Positions 13,011 to 21,088 of a DNA stretch of 64,000 bases are shown one piece after another. The notes under the pieces were generated by a model. The model made no database searches. It was not told the DNA's origin and saw only the letters and a list, made by a program, of their open reading frames with translations. The stretch is from positions 6,138-70,137 of the forward strand of contig DJPI01000008.1 of the NCBI GenBank assembly GCA_002438505.1. Direction: 5' to 3'. The first letter of the stretch is position 1. Each line of letters starts with the position of its first letter. The stretch comes from Ruminococcaceae bacterium UBA6416. GTDB taxonomy: Bacteria > Bacillota > Clostridia > Oscillospirales > Acutalibacteraceae. Made by a program: the position numbers and the translations under genes.

Positions 13011-13129
13011 ATAGCGTTTTTTATTGCTTTGTCAAGTTATGAAGCAAAAAAAGCAACCTTTCATAAAAAATATTTCCGAATGGTGAATGTTTTCGTCAAC
13101 CGTTGCCGAAACGAATTCCCCCATTCCTG

Positions 13130-13158
13130 TTGACTTTCACGTTTTAATCTGATAAAAT
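13130..13158 (+). promoter_or_regulatory. Sigma-A promoter of the leucine T-box operon
   Basis: TTGACT (13130-13135), a 17-nt spacer, and TAAAAT (13153-13158). It lies directly before the T-box leader. Confidence 0.85.
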
Positions 13159-13164
13159 CAAGGA

Positions 13165-13455
13165 GTAAATAATTCAAATGCAATGACGGAATTATGCTTT
13201 TCCTTCTGAGCTTTCAGAGAACCGGCGTTCGGTGTGAGCCGGCAGTCAGACGAAAACGCAGTCTCATTCCCGAGCAGAGCCGCCCAACGTCCTTTTCTGT
13301 GTAAGCGGCTCCGGACGCCCCGTTATCATGGCTAAAGACTTGCTTGAGTCTTGAAGAGAGGTCGCTTTTTTTGAAAGCGGCAATCAAGGTGGTACCGCGA
13401 AGATCATTCGTCCTTGAAACGGCAATGCGCTGTTTCGGGGCTTTTATTTTTTTCA
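13165..13455 (+). ncRNA. T-box riboswitch, probable leucine specificity
   Basis: A tRNA-sensing leader. The T-box sequence AAGGTGGTACCGCG is at 13386-13399. The Stem I distal part is CAGAGAACCGGCG...GTGTGAGCCGGC (about 13215-13242). Aligning it to the Trp T-box at 54.5 kb in this window (specifier followed by ACTTTCGAG) places CTC at 13263-13265, followed by ATTCCCGAG, which predicts tRNA-Leu with a GAG anticodon. A 12-bp terminator stem (13412-13423 / 13429-13440) and T-run end the leader just before the RBS. Uncharged tRNA would favour the antiterminator and switch on the downstream genes. Confidence 0.93.
13412..13453 (+). terminator. T-box-controlled intrinsic terminator
   Basis: 12-bp stem including G-U pairs, loop AATGC (13424-13428), followed by CTTTTATTTTTTT. 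It overlaps the region that would pair with the T-box sequence in the antiterminator. Confidence 0.85.
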
Positions 13456-13466
13456 GGAGGTTTTCA

Positions 13467-14885
13467 ATGATGAAAAAGTTAAGGATTGCAGATTCAACAC
13501 TCAGACAGGCGGCAAAAAGCCGTGCCCATTCGCTGAGCTTCAAGGAAAAAATTGAAATTGCAAAGCTGCTTGACAAGCTCTCGGTTGATGTCATTGAGCT
13601 TGCGCCGATTGAGGACGCAAAAACCGACCCGATTCTGACAAAGTCGATTTGTTCCTCTGTTGAAAACAGCGTTCTCGCCTTTCCGTGCGAGCTTTCTGAA
13701 AGCGGAATCAAAAATGCATGGGGCGTCCTTTCAAAGGCCAAAAAGCCGCGCCTTCAGCTTGTTGTTCCAACCTCAACCGTTCAGATGGAGTTCATCTGCA
13801 AAAAGAAATCACCGCTTGTTCTTTCAATGATAGGCGTCCTTGTTCCCGAGGCAAAAAAGTATTGCCCGGACGTTGAGTTCGTTGCCGCAGACGCAACAAG
13901 GAGCGAGCCGGAATTTCTTTATGAAGCAATCAGAAGTGCGGTTTCCTGCGGTGCGCAGACCGTTACTCTCTGCGATGACGCCGGAATCATGACAAGCGAG
14001 GAGTTCGCCGCCTTCATTGCAAAAGCTTATGAAAATGTTCCGGAGCTTAAAAGTGTTGCGCTCGGCGCCCGGTGCAGCGATGAGTTTTCCTTCGGCTGCG
14101 CTTGCGCCGTTTCCTCGGCCTGCGCCGGTGCGGCGGAAATCAAAGCCGCCGTCTGCGGAGAGAACACCGTTTCCGTTCAGGCGTTTGCCCGCTTCCTTTC
14201 CGCAAGAGGCGGTGAATTCTCACTTAGCACGGGGATAAAAACAACAATGCTTGAGCGCATCGCAGGCCGGATTGAAAGAATTGTCAACGCCGAGAAAAGC
14301 AAAACAACTCCCTTTGAAACCGGCGTTGCCGCTCCGAGCCAGAACTTTGTTCTCAGTGAATACGACACCCCCGAGCAGGTTGCAGCCGCCGTCCAGAGCC
14401 TTGGCTATGACCTTTCTGCGGAGGAAAACGCAAATGTTTATGAAGCCTTTTCAAGAATCAGTGACAAAAAGAGCGTTACCGCAAAGGAGCTGGACGTAAT
14501 TGTTGCAACGGCCGCGCTCCAGGTTCCGGCAACATACTTCCTTGAAAGCTACGTTGTCAACATTGGAAACATCATCACGCCAACGGCACACATCACGCTT
14601 TCAAAGGGCGGAAAAAGCGTCAGCGGCCTTTGCGCCGGAGACGGCCCGGTTGACGCCTCCTTCCTTGCGATTGAAAAAATCACCGGCCATCACTATGAGC
14701 TTGACGACTTCCAGATTCAGGCCGTTACCGAGGGACGCGAGGCAATGGGCAGCGCGCTTGTCCGCCTGCGTTCAAACGGAAAGGTCTATGCCGGAAACGG
14801 AATTTCAACGGACGTTGTCGGCGCAAGCATCAGGGCGTATGTTAACGCGCTCAACAAAATTGTTTTTGAGGAGGAAGAAGAATGA
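13467..14885 (+). CDS. Isopropylmalate synthase homologue with degenerate catalytic site and intact regulatory domain
   Basis: A 472-aa protein that aligns end to end with LeuA. In residues 1-~270 the HMGL-type barrel is degenerate. The LeuA motif TLRDGEQ reads TLRQAAK, losing the metal-binding Asp; the HTHDDLGLA motif reads RCSDEFSFG, losing both metal-binding His; and the NGIGERAGN loop is absent. The C-terminal LeuA dimer/leucine-binding domain (about 360-465) keeps GDGPVDASFLAIEKITG and GNGISTDVVGASIRAYVNAL. Known LeuA chemistry therefore looks impossible; a leucine-sensing or scaffold role is inference. AGGAGG lies six bases before ATG 13467 (nine before the adjacent ATG). It is the first gene after a Leu-type T-box and overlaps the next gene by ATGA. 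Confidence 0.88.
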   Translation: MMKKLRIADSTLRQAAKSRAHSLSFKEKIEIAKLLDKLSVDVIELAPIEDAKTDPILTKSICSSVENSVLAFPCELSESGIKNAWGVLSKAKKPRLQLVVPTSTVQMEFICKKKSPLVLSMIGVLVPEAKKYCPDVEFVAADATRSEPEFLYEAIRSAVSCGAQTVTLCDDAGIMTSEEFAAFIAKAYENVPELKSVALGARCSDEFSFGCACAVSSACAGAAEIKAAVCGENTVSVQAFARFLSARGGEFSLSTGIKTTMLERIAGRIERIVNAEKSKTTPFETGVAAPSQNFVLSEYDTPEQVAAAVQSLGYDLSAEENANVYEAFSRISDKKSVTAKELDVIVATAALQVPATYFLESYVVNIGNIITPTAHITLSKGGKSVSGLCAGDGPVDASFLAIEKITGHHYELDDFQIQAVTEGREAMGSALVRLRSNGKVYAGNGISTDVVGASIRAYVNALNKIVFEEEEE

Positions 14886-17398
14886 AGCTTTCTTTTTCAA
14901 CAAGGGGCTGGAATGGCTATACTTTGCAGGACTTTGTTTCCGCAGCGCAGGAGCTCGGCTTTTGCGGGATTGAACTTGGAAATTTTGCAAACACCCCGTT
15001 CACGGAAAAAAACGGTCCGTTCCATAAATATAACTCGGCCTCAACGCTGAGAATGCTTTTTGATAAAGGGCTCTCCCTCGTTTGCTCAGACACGGGCGTT
15101 GACATCTCCTGCGATGAGGTTGATAAAACGATTGCAAAAATTGAGGAATATATCTTTCTTGCCTCCTCGCTTAAAATTTCATATCTGCGCCTTTTTGCAA
15201 CCGGAGACAGCGCAGACAGCGACAAAAATGTCCGCGCGGTTATTGAAAACGTCCTTCCCGTTGCGGCAAAAAAGGGCATAACGCTGCTTGTTGAAACCTC
15301 CGGAATGTATTCTGACACTGAGAAGCTTCTTGCGCTTCTCATGGAGTATGCGGATGACTGCCTCGCTGCCCTTTGGGATGTCTGCTCCCCGTACTACCTC
15401 AAAAATGAGGACGCGGAACAGACCGTTAAAAACCTCGGCGCATATATTAAGCACGTCCACATGAAAGACAGCATTCTTCAAAACGGCGAGCGGCGCTTCT
15501 GCCTCATCGGCGAAGGCGACCTTCCGATTGACGACATCATGAACGCGCTCTCCTGCATCAATTATGACGGCTATATCTCGCTCGACTGGAACCCAAAGTG
15601 GATGCTTGAAATGACCGATATGGAGGTTGTCTTTGCTCATTTTGCCTCTTTCATGGAGCAGTTCCAGACTCCGTCAAGAAAAAAGCCTTTTCTTTATTCA
15701 AACAAGGCCGGAACGGGAAGGTTTGTTTGGAAAAAAGATTTGCTGATTGAAAAAACCTTTCCTCAGGTGCTTGACAAAATGGTTGAGGAATTTCCGGATC
15801 AGTATGCGTTCAAATATACCACCCTTGATTACACAAGAACCTACTCCCAGTTCAGAGACGACGTTGACGAATGCTGCCGTGCGCTTCTTGCGCTCGGCGT
15901 TAAAAAGGGCAGCCACGTTGCTTTGTGGGCAACAAACATTCCGCAGTGGTACATCACATTTTGGGCAACAACAAAAATCGGTGCTGTTCTTGTTTCAATG
16001 AACACCGCCTATAAAATCCACGAGGCAGAGTATCTTCTGCGTCAATCAGACACTCACACGCTCGTCATGATTGACGGCTACCGCGATTCAAACTACCGCG
16101 CAATAATCAACGAGCTTTGCCCGGAGCTTCAGTCAACTCAAAAAGGCCAGCCGCTCCATTCAAAGCGCCTTCCGTTTTTGCGCAATGTTATCACGGTCGG
16201 CTTCAGGCAAAAAGGAAGCCTGACCTGGGAAGAGGCAATGGAAAGGGCAGAAAATGTTCCCCTCTCCGAGGTCCGGCGCATTGCCGCCTTGGTTGACCCG
16301 AACGATGTTTGCAATATGCAGTATACCTCCGGAACAACAGGCTTTCCAAAGGGCGTTATGCTCACGCATTACAATGTTGTTAACAACGGAAAATGCATCG
16401 GTGACCGGATGGATCTTTCAACCGCGGACAGGATGATGATCCACGTTCCAATGTTCCACTGCTTTGGAATGGTTCTTGCAATGACGGCGGCAATGACTCA
16501 CGGCTCCTCGCTTTATCCAATGCCGTATTTCACGCCGAAGCCCTCCCTCGCCTGCATCAACAGCGAAAAAATCACCTGCTTCCACGGCGTTCCAACAATG
16601 TTCATTGCAATGCTTGAACATCCTGATTTTTCAAAGACGGACTTTTCATATATGCGCACCGGAATCATGGCCGGCTCTCCCTGCCCGATTTCCGTTATGC
16701 GCGATGTTGTTGAAAAAATGCATATGAGCGAAATTACGATTGTTTACGGCCAAACGGAGTCCTCGCCCGGCTGCACAATGAGCAGCACCGATGATCCGCT
16801 TGAGGTTCGCGTTTCAACGGTCGGACGCGCCCTTCCGGAAATTGAATGCAAAATTGTTGACCCCGAAACCGGAAAAGAAATGCCCACCGGGGAAACGGGA
16901 GAATTTGTTGCCCGCGGTTACAACATCATGAAGGGTTATTACAAAATGCCGAAAGCAACGGCAGCCGCCATTGACAAGGACGGCTGGCTGCACACCGGCG
17001 ACCTTGCCTGCAAAACGCCTGAGGGAAATTACAGAATAACCGGCAGACTCAAGGACATGATTATCCGCGGAGGCGAAAACATCTATCCGAAAGAGATTGA
17101 GGAATTCATTTATACGCACGAAAAGGTCAAGGACGTTCAGGTTATCGGCGTTCCGGACGAACAGCTCGGTGAGGAGATTATGGCCTGCATCATTCTTAAG
17201 GACGGCGAAACAATGACCGCCGATGAAATGCGCACCTATATCCGCGAGCATATGGCAAAGCACAAGGTTCCGAAGTATATTGACTTTGTTGACTCCTTCC
17301 CAATGAATGTTGCCGGAAAAATTCTCAAATATAAAATGCGTGAGGACGCGATTGAAAAGTATAATCTCAAAAAAGCAGACTCGATTGAAACCGCATAA
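14882..17398 (+). CDS. Fusion: sugar-phosphate isomerase-like TIM barrel + AMP-forming acyl-CoA synthetase
   Basis: An 838-aa two-domain protein. Residues 1-~262 are an AP-endonuclease-2/xylose-isomerase-like barrel (GFCGIELGNFA, LLVETSG, ALWDVCSP, KHVHMKD, CLIGEGDLP), with some metal ligands recognisable and others changed. Residues ~275-825 are an ANL-superfamily ligase: P-loop YTSGTTGFPKGVMLTH, YGQTESSP, hinge region GWLHTGDLA and GRLKDMIIRGGENIYPKEIE, and catalytic Lys in GKILKYKMRE. The ligase part looks fully active and FadD-like. Its acid substrate is unknown. Start ATG 14882 overlaps the preceding stop (ATGA), so the two are translationally coupled under the leucine T-box. Confidence 0.9.
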   Translation: MKLSFSTRGWNGYTLQDFVSAAQELGFCGIELGNFANTPFTEKNGPFHKYNSASTLRMLFDKGLSLVCSDTGVDISCDEVDKTIAKIEEYIFLASSLKISYLRLFATGDSADSDKNVRAVIENVLPVAAKKGITLLVETSGMYSDTEKLLALLMEYADDCLAALWDVCSPYYLKNEDAEQTVKNLGAYIKHVHMKDSILQNGERRFCLIGEGDLPIDDIMNALSCINYDGYISLDWNPKWMLEMTDMEVVFAHFASFMEQFQTPSRKKPFLYSNKAGTGRFVWKKDLLIEKTFPQVLDKMVEEFPDQYAFKYTTLDYTRTYSQFRDDVDECCRALLALGVKKGSHVALWATNIPQWYITFWATTKIGAVLVSMNTAYKIHEAEYLLRQSDTHTLVMIDGYRDSNYRAIINELCPELQSTQKGQPLHSKRLPFLRNVITVGFRQKGSLTWEEAMERAENVPLSEVRRIAALVDPNDVCNMQYTSGTTGFPKGVMLTHYNVVNNGKCIGDRMDLSTADRMMIHVPMFHCFGMVLAMTAAMTHGSSLYPMPYFTPKPSLACINSEKITCFHGVPTMFIAMLEHPDFSKTDFSYMRTGIMAGSPCPISVMRDVVEKMHMSEITIVYGQTESSPGCTMSSTDDPLEVRVSTVGRALPEIECKIVDPETGKEMPTGETGEFVARGYNIMKGYYKMPKATAAAIDKDGWLHTGDLACKTPEGNYRITGRLKDMIIRGGENIYPKEIEEFIYTHEKVKDVQVIGVPDEQLGEEIMACIILKDGETMTADEMRTYIREHMAKHKVPKYIDFVDSFPMNVAGKILKYKMREDAIEKYNLKKADSIETA

Positions 17399-17413
17399 CG
17401 GAAGGGTGATTTA

Positions 17414-18211
17414 ATGTATCCGATTATTGATTGTCACTGTCACATCTATCCGGACAAAATTGCCCTCAAGGCAGCAAAAAGCACCGGAACATTTTATAAC
17501 ATGGATATGAACTATGACGGAAAGCTTTCAACCCTAAAACGCCTTGACGAGGTTGGAGGCATCAGTCACAGCGTTGTTTTTTCCGTTGCAACAACGCCAA
17601 AGCAGGTTCAGTCCATCAATGAATACATCGCCTCGGTTGTTGAGCAAAGCGTCGGAAAAATGACCGGCCTCGGAACGCTCCACCCGGAAAGCGCAGATAT
17701 TCCCGGCGATATCCGCCACCTGAAAGAGCTTGGGCTGAAAGGGGTCAAGCTCCACCCGGATATTCAGCGCTTCAAGCTTGACGATTACCGCTGTCTTAAA
17801 ATCTATGAGCTTTGTGAAGGCGAGCTGCCCGTTCTCATTCACGCCGGAGACAGCAGATATGACTATTCAAACCCGAATCGGCTCAAGCCGATACTTGAAA
17901 TTTTTACGGGGCTGAAGGTCATTGCCGCCCATTTCGGCGGCTGGTCAATCTGGGAAAAGGCATGCAATGAGCTTTATGAATACAGTAACCTGACGGTTGA
18001 CTGCTCCTCCTCTTTTCCGTGGCTTGACAAAGAGACGTCAAAGCGCATCATCAAAAAATACACCGCGGACAAGGTTCTTTTCGGAACGGACTATCCGATG
18101 TGGGATCCGAAAAGCGAGGTTGAATATTTTTTAAGTCTCGGCCTTTCCGATGAGGAAAACAGGAAGATACTCTATCAAAACGCGCAAAAGCTTTTTGACA
18201 TAAAGCTTTGA
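17414..18211 (+). CDS. Amidohydrolase-2 family metal-dependent hydrolase/decarboxylase
   Basis: A 265-aa TIM-barrel protein of the amidohydrolase_2 family (relatives include ACMSD-type decarboxylases and lactonases). Metal-site motifs are HCHIYPD near the N-terminus, GVKLHPDIQ at about 113, VLIHAGD at about 141, IAAHFGGW at about 173 and LFGTDYPMWDP near 220. It lies 15 nt after the ligase fusion with a GGAAGGGTG RBS, and is the last gene of the T-box operon before a terminator. A role in processing the carboxylate handled by the ligase is plausible but unproven. Confidence 0.88.
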   Translation: MYPIIDCHCHIYPDKIALKAAKSTGTFYNMDMNYDGKLSTLKRLDEVGGISHSVVFSVATTPKQVQSINEYIASVVEQSVGKMTGLGTLHPESADIPGDIRHLKELGLKGVKLHPDIQRFKLDDYRCLKIYELCEGELPVLIHAGDSRYDYSNPNRLKPILEIFTGLKVIAAHFGGWSIWEKACNELYEYSNLTVDCSSSFPWLDKETSKRIIKKYTADKVLFGTDYPMWDPKSEVEYFLSLGLSDEENRKILYQNAQKLFDIKL

Positions 18212-18230
18212 AGCAAAACAAGATAACGCA

Positions 18231-18276
18231 AAAACGGGAACCGTCCAACCAAAGACAGTTCCCGTTTTAATTTTTT
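18231..18276 (+). terminator. Terminator of the leucine T-box operon
   Basis: Stem AAAACGGGAAC-CGTC / GACAGTTCCCGTTTT (one G-U pair), then TTTTAATTTTTT. It probably also stops the convergent minus-strand gene that ends at 18288. Confidence 0.9.
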
Positions 18277-18287
18277 ATGATTTCAGC

Positions 18288-18536
18288 TTATTCACCAAGC
18301 GCTTCCTTGAGAGCCTTTGCAAGCTGATCGGGGCAAGAGGTCTTTTTAAAGCCGCAGGTGATGCCCTCAAGCTTTTTGATTGCCTCCTTTGCGTCCATTC
18401 CGTCAACAAGGCTTGAAATTCCCTTTGTGTTGCCGTTGCAGCCGCCGTTGAAGCGGACGTTTTTAACCTTTCCGTCCTCAAGCTCAAAAGTAATTCCGCG
18501 CGAGCAAACACCCGTTGTTTTGTATGTGTATTCCAT
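18288..18536 (-). CDS. TSCPD-domain protein (TIGR03905-like)
   Basis: An 82-aa protein matching the short TSCPD-domain family. It begins MEYTYKTTGVCSRGI, has the FNGGCNGNTKGI motif and ends with the family-defining TSCPDQLAKAL. The conserved Cys residues suggest metal or cofactor binding. The TSCPD domain is known from the C-termini of some vitamin B12-dependent ribonucleotide reductases, but the function of the stand-alone form is not established. AAAGGATGG precedes the ATG. It is monocistronic here. Confidence 0.9.
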   Translation of the reverse strand: MEYTYKTTGVCSRGITFELEDGKVKNVRFNGGCNGNTKGISSLVDGMDAKEAIKKLEGITCGFKKTSCPDQLAKALKEALGE

Positions 18537-18640
18537 CTTTTATCCATCCTTTGCTTAATATAGGAAGATTATATCACACTTTTCCGGATTACGCAACCGG
18601 ACAACGGACGTTAGAAAATTGATGTTTCCAAATTTGAAAA

Positions 18641-18676
18641 AGTCTAGCATCCAATGTCTAAAATCAAAAATCTAAA
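18641..18676. repeat. TTAGAT-type degenerate repeat
   Basis: On the minus strand GATTTTAGACATTGGATG followed by CTAGA resembles the units at 59.5 and 63.98 kb. It directly follows the stop of the 350-aa protein gene. Confidence 0.4.
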
Positions 18677-19729
18677 TTACCAGACTATTGAAACCTTCAG
18701 TCCGTCAACGGTATAGGAAACATCATGGTGATAGTTTTTGTCAATCGCCGCGCAGAAGGCTTTGAGCATCTCCTCATCCTTCATTTCAAGCGTTGACTTG
18801 AGGGTGAGGTCGCGCGCAGTGTAAAGCTCCTTTGTGAGCTTGAAGCCGTTGATCCACCAGTGCTTCTGCTCCTTGCGCTCAAGAACAAGCTCATCGCCGT
18901 GATAGATTTCAAGGCTCATGTTGATCATTTCATCGTTGTTTGCGGTGTTATAGAAGGTTCCGACCGAGCCTTCCTTTCGGTTATAAAGGCCAACCTCGCC
19001 GCCCATACTCACGGCGTAAATGCCCTTCCAGATCTGAACCATCCATTCCTTTCCGGCGTAATCAAACTTAAAGCGTCTTGTGTTATAGAAGAAAATCGGG
19101 GTCAGATAGCAGAAAAGGTCATAGCCGAAGAAAAAGCCACAATCGCGCATCCAACAGTCAACAACTGCATAAATGACAAGGTTGTTGAAGTCAAAGTTAA
19201 AACCGAGGTCAACCATTCCTCTTCCGTCCTTGGCCGAAAATTCACCCGTCTTTTTGTTATAAAGAACGCTTGAATATAAATTCTCATGAACGCCGTCACC
19301 GTACTCAACGTCAAGAACAACCTCGGAATATGTGTCATCCTTTTCTTCAAAAAAGAAGCGGCAGCTTTTGAACGTGCTGACATATCCGCCGAGGAGGTGG
19401 AGGATGACGCCCTTTGTGGGCTCGCCGTTCTGATACGCCTTTTCCCTCGCCTCAAAAATCTTTGTGCGCAGCGCGATGGTGTCAATGTTGAACACCTTGC
19501 TTATAACTTTCACCGGCTTGCTGACATCCGGCATCTGCTTGATGATGCCTTCAACGTCAACATAGGAATTCAGACGAACCGTTTCGCAGACCTCATGAAC
19601 GCCCGGGTCAAAGGAAACGTCAAACCTGTCTCGCCTGTCAATCTTGCTGAGAAGAACAAACAAGCTTCCCGTTGGAACCATGATGAGTGACATCACAAAG
19701 GCAATAATTTTCTGATAAAATGCTGTCAT
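18677..19729 (-). CDS. Conserved hypothetical protein with N-terminal hydrophobic segment
   Basis: A 350-aa protein of unknown role. Residues about 6-28 are a hydrophobic signal or anchor segment ending before charged RRDRFD. The rest is rich in aromatics (CWMRDCGFFFGYDLFCYL, KEWMVQIWKGIY, KHWWINGF) and has alternating polarity suggesting beta sheet. From memory it recalls DUF4474-type proteins of Clostridia (the WWINGF region), but this was not verifiable here. The RBS is weak. A promoter with a palindrome over its -10 lies upstream, so the gene is likely regulated. It is monocistronic. Confidence 0.8.
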   Translation of the reverse strand: MTAFYQKIIAFVMSLIMVPTGSLFVLLSKIDRRDRFDVSFDPGVHEVCETVRLNSYVDVEGIIKQMPDVSKPVKVISKVFNIDTIALRTKIFEAREKAYQNGEPTKGVILHLLGGYVSTFKSCRFFFEEKDDTYSEVVLDVEYGDGVHENLYSSVLYNKKTGEFSAKDGRGMVDLGFNFDFNNLVIYAVVDCWMRDCGFFFGYDLFCYLTPIFFYNTRRFKFDYAGKEWMVQIWKGIYAVSMGGEVGLYNRKEGSVGTFYNTANNDEMINMSLEIYHGDELVLERKEQKHWWINGFKLTKELYTARDLTLKSTLEMKDEEMLKAFCAAIDKNYHHDVSYTVDGLKVSIVW

Positions 19730-19763
19730 TATAAAACTCTCGCTTTCCGAATTGAGATAAAGC

Positions 19764-19793
19764 TATGATAACATTATCATAAGGAAAAATCAA
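19764..19793 (-). promoter_or_regulatory. Promoter overlapped by an 18-nt palindrome
   Basis: Minus-strand -35 TTGATT (19788-19793), a 17-nt spacer, and -10 TATCAT (19765-19770). The perfect dyad TATGATAA-CA-TTATCATA (19764-19781) covers the -10. It resembles a Fur-family half-site pair (TGATAA/TTATCA) and could be an operator for the downstream 350-aa gene. Confidence 0.65.
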
Positions 19794-19853
19794 TAGTTTT
19801 TCATCTTTTTAATATTTCATTAATAAAGCCCGTCCGCTTTTCTGAACAAAAGA

Positions 19854-19882
19854 CAAAAAACAGGCCGCCTGCTGCGGCGGCC
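19854..19882 (-). terminator. Terminator of alr
   Basis: 7-bp GC stem GGCCGCC/GGCGGCC (19863-19869 / 19876-19882), followed on the minus strand by TGTTTTTTG. It lies seven bases after the alr stop. Confidence 0.9.
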
Positions 19883-19888
19883 AACTTG

Positions 19889-21040
19889 TCAGAGATTTTC
19901 AACCTCTCCGTGTCGAACATAAATGCGCTTGATTCGCGGCATAAAGTTGCAGAGAACCTCATAGCTGAAGCTGTCACTCATGCTGCCGAGCTCCTCGGCG
20001 GAAATTCCTGAGCCGCCGTCCCTTCCAAGGATTACCGCGCGGTCGCCAACGCTCACCTGCTCGATATCCGAAACGTCAACCATAATCTGATCCATGCAAA
20101 CTTTTCCGACAACGGGCGCCTTTTTGCCCTTGATGAGAACATAGCCCTTGTTTGAAAAGCAGCGGTTGAAGCCGTCTGCATAACCGATGCAGACCGTTGC
20201 AATTTTCCTTTCGCACGGAGCGGTATAGGTCTGGCCGTATCCGATTTTTGTTCCCTTTTTGACGGTTTTGACATAGACAATGTGGCTTTCAACCTGCATT
20301 GCCGGAATGAGGTGAACGCGCTCCTTGTGAACATCCGGCGATGGATAAAGACCGTAAAGCGAAACACCGAAACGCACCATGTCAAAGCTCTTTTCGCCCT
20401 CAATGACTGCGGCGCTGTTGCAGATGTGCTTGATTGGAATATCTATTGAGCGCTTTTCAAGAAGCGCAATGAAGTTTTCAAACCTTTCGGTCTGTTCGTT
20501 TGCGCTTGTTTTGTCCTTTTCATCGGCGCAGGCGTAATGACTGAAAAGTCCTTCAACATAAAGACCGGGCAGCCTTTTGATTTTTTCAACGGCAGCCGCT
20601 CCGCTTTCATCATCCGGAAAGCCGATGCGTCCCATTCCGGTGTCAACGGCAATGTGAATCTTTGCCGTTTTGTTCATCTTCAGCGCGGTTTCGGAAAGGA
20701 GCCTTGCGCTTTCCGTGTCATATATCGTTGCGGTTATATCGTTTCTGATGAGATCCTCATATTCAAGAGGGCTGACATAGGAAAGAATGAGCATCGGCGT
20801 TTTGACACCCTCGGCGCGCAGCTCTTCGCCCTCATTGATTGAAGCAACAGCAAAGTAATCACACTTATTCTGCAAAAAAAGCGCAATGCGGTGTGAGCCA
20901 TGGCCGTATGCGTCCGCTTTGATGACGCACATCGTTTTAACTTTTGGCGCAAGAAGAGCTTTAAGCTCATTAAAATTGTTTTCGATTGCATCAAGGTCAA
21001 TTCTTGCAAAGCTTCTGTAATATGACGGTTTTTCTTTCAA
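19889..21040 (-). CDS. alr: Alanine racemase
   Basis: A 383-aa PLP-dependent alanine racemase that supplies D-alanine for peptidoglycan. The PLP-binding lysine is in VIKADAYGHG (about residue 40). AVDTGMGRIGF (about 133), the GVSLYGLYPSP segment, and the second catalytic Tyr region with TVCIGYADGFNR (about 272) are all present. Length is standard. The start is TTG at 21040 with AAAGG upstream. It lies 48 nt after the FGGY kinase gene on the same strand and is followed by a strong terminator, so it is likely the last gene of a TetR-kinase-alr transcript. Confidence 0.96.
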   Translation of the reverse strand: MKEKPSYYRSFARIDLDAIENNFNELKALLAPKVKTMCVIKADAYGHGSHRIALFLQNKCDYFAVASINEGEELRAEGVKTPMLILSYVSPLEYEDLIRNDITATIYDTESARLLSETALKMNKTAKIHIAVDTGMGRIGFPDDESGAAAVEKIKRLPGLYVEGLFSHYACADEKDKTSANEQTERFENFIALLEKRSIDIPIKHICNSAAVIEGEKSFDMVRFGVSLYGLYPSPDVHKERVHLIPAMQVESHIVYVKTVKKGTKIGYGQTYTAPCERKIATVCIGYADGFNRCFSNKGYVLIKGKKAPVVGKVCMDQIMVDVSDIEQVSVGDRAVILGRDGGSGISAEELGSMSDSFSYEVLCNFMPRIKRIYVRHGEVENL

Positions 21041-21088
21041 AATTACACTACCTTTCGTGTGATAAAGAGGCTGACCGGCGCTTTTGCG

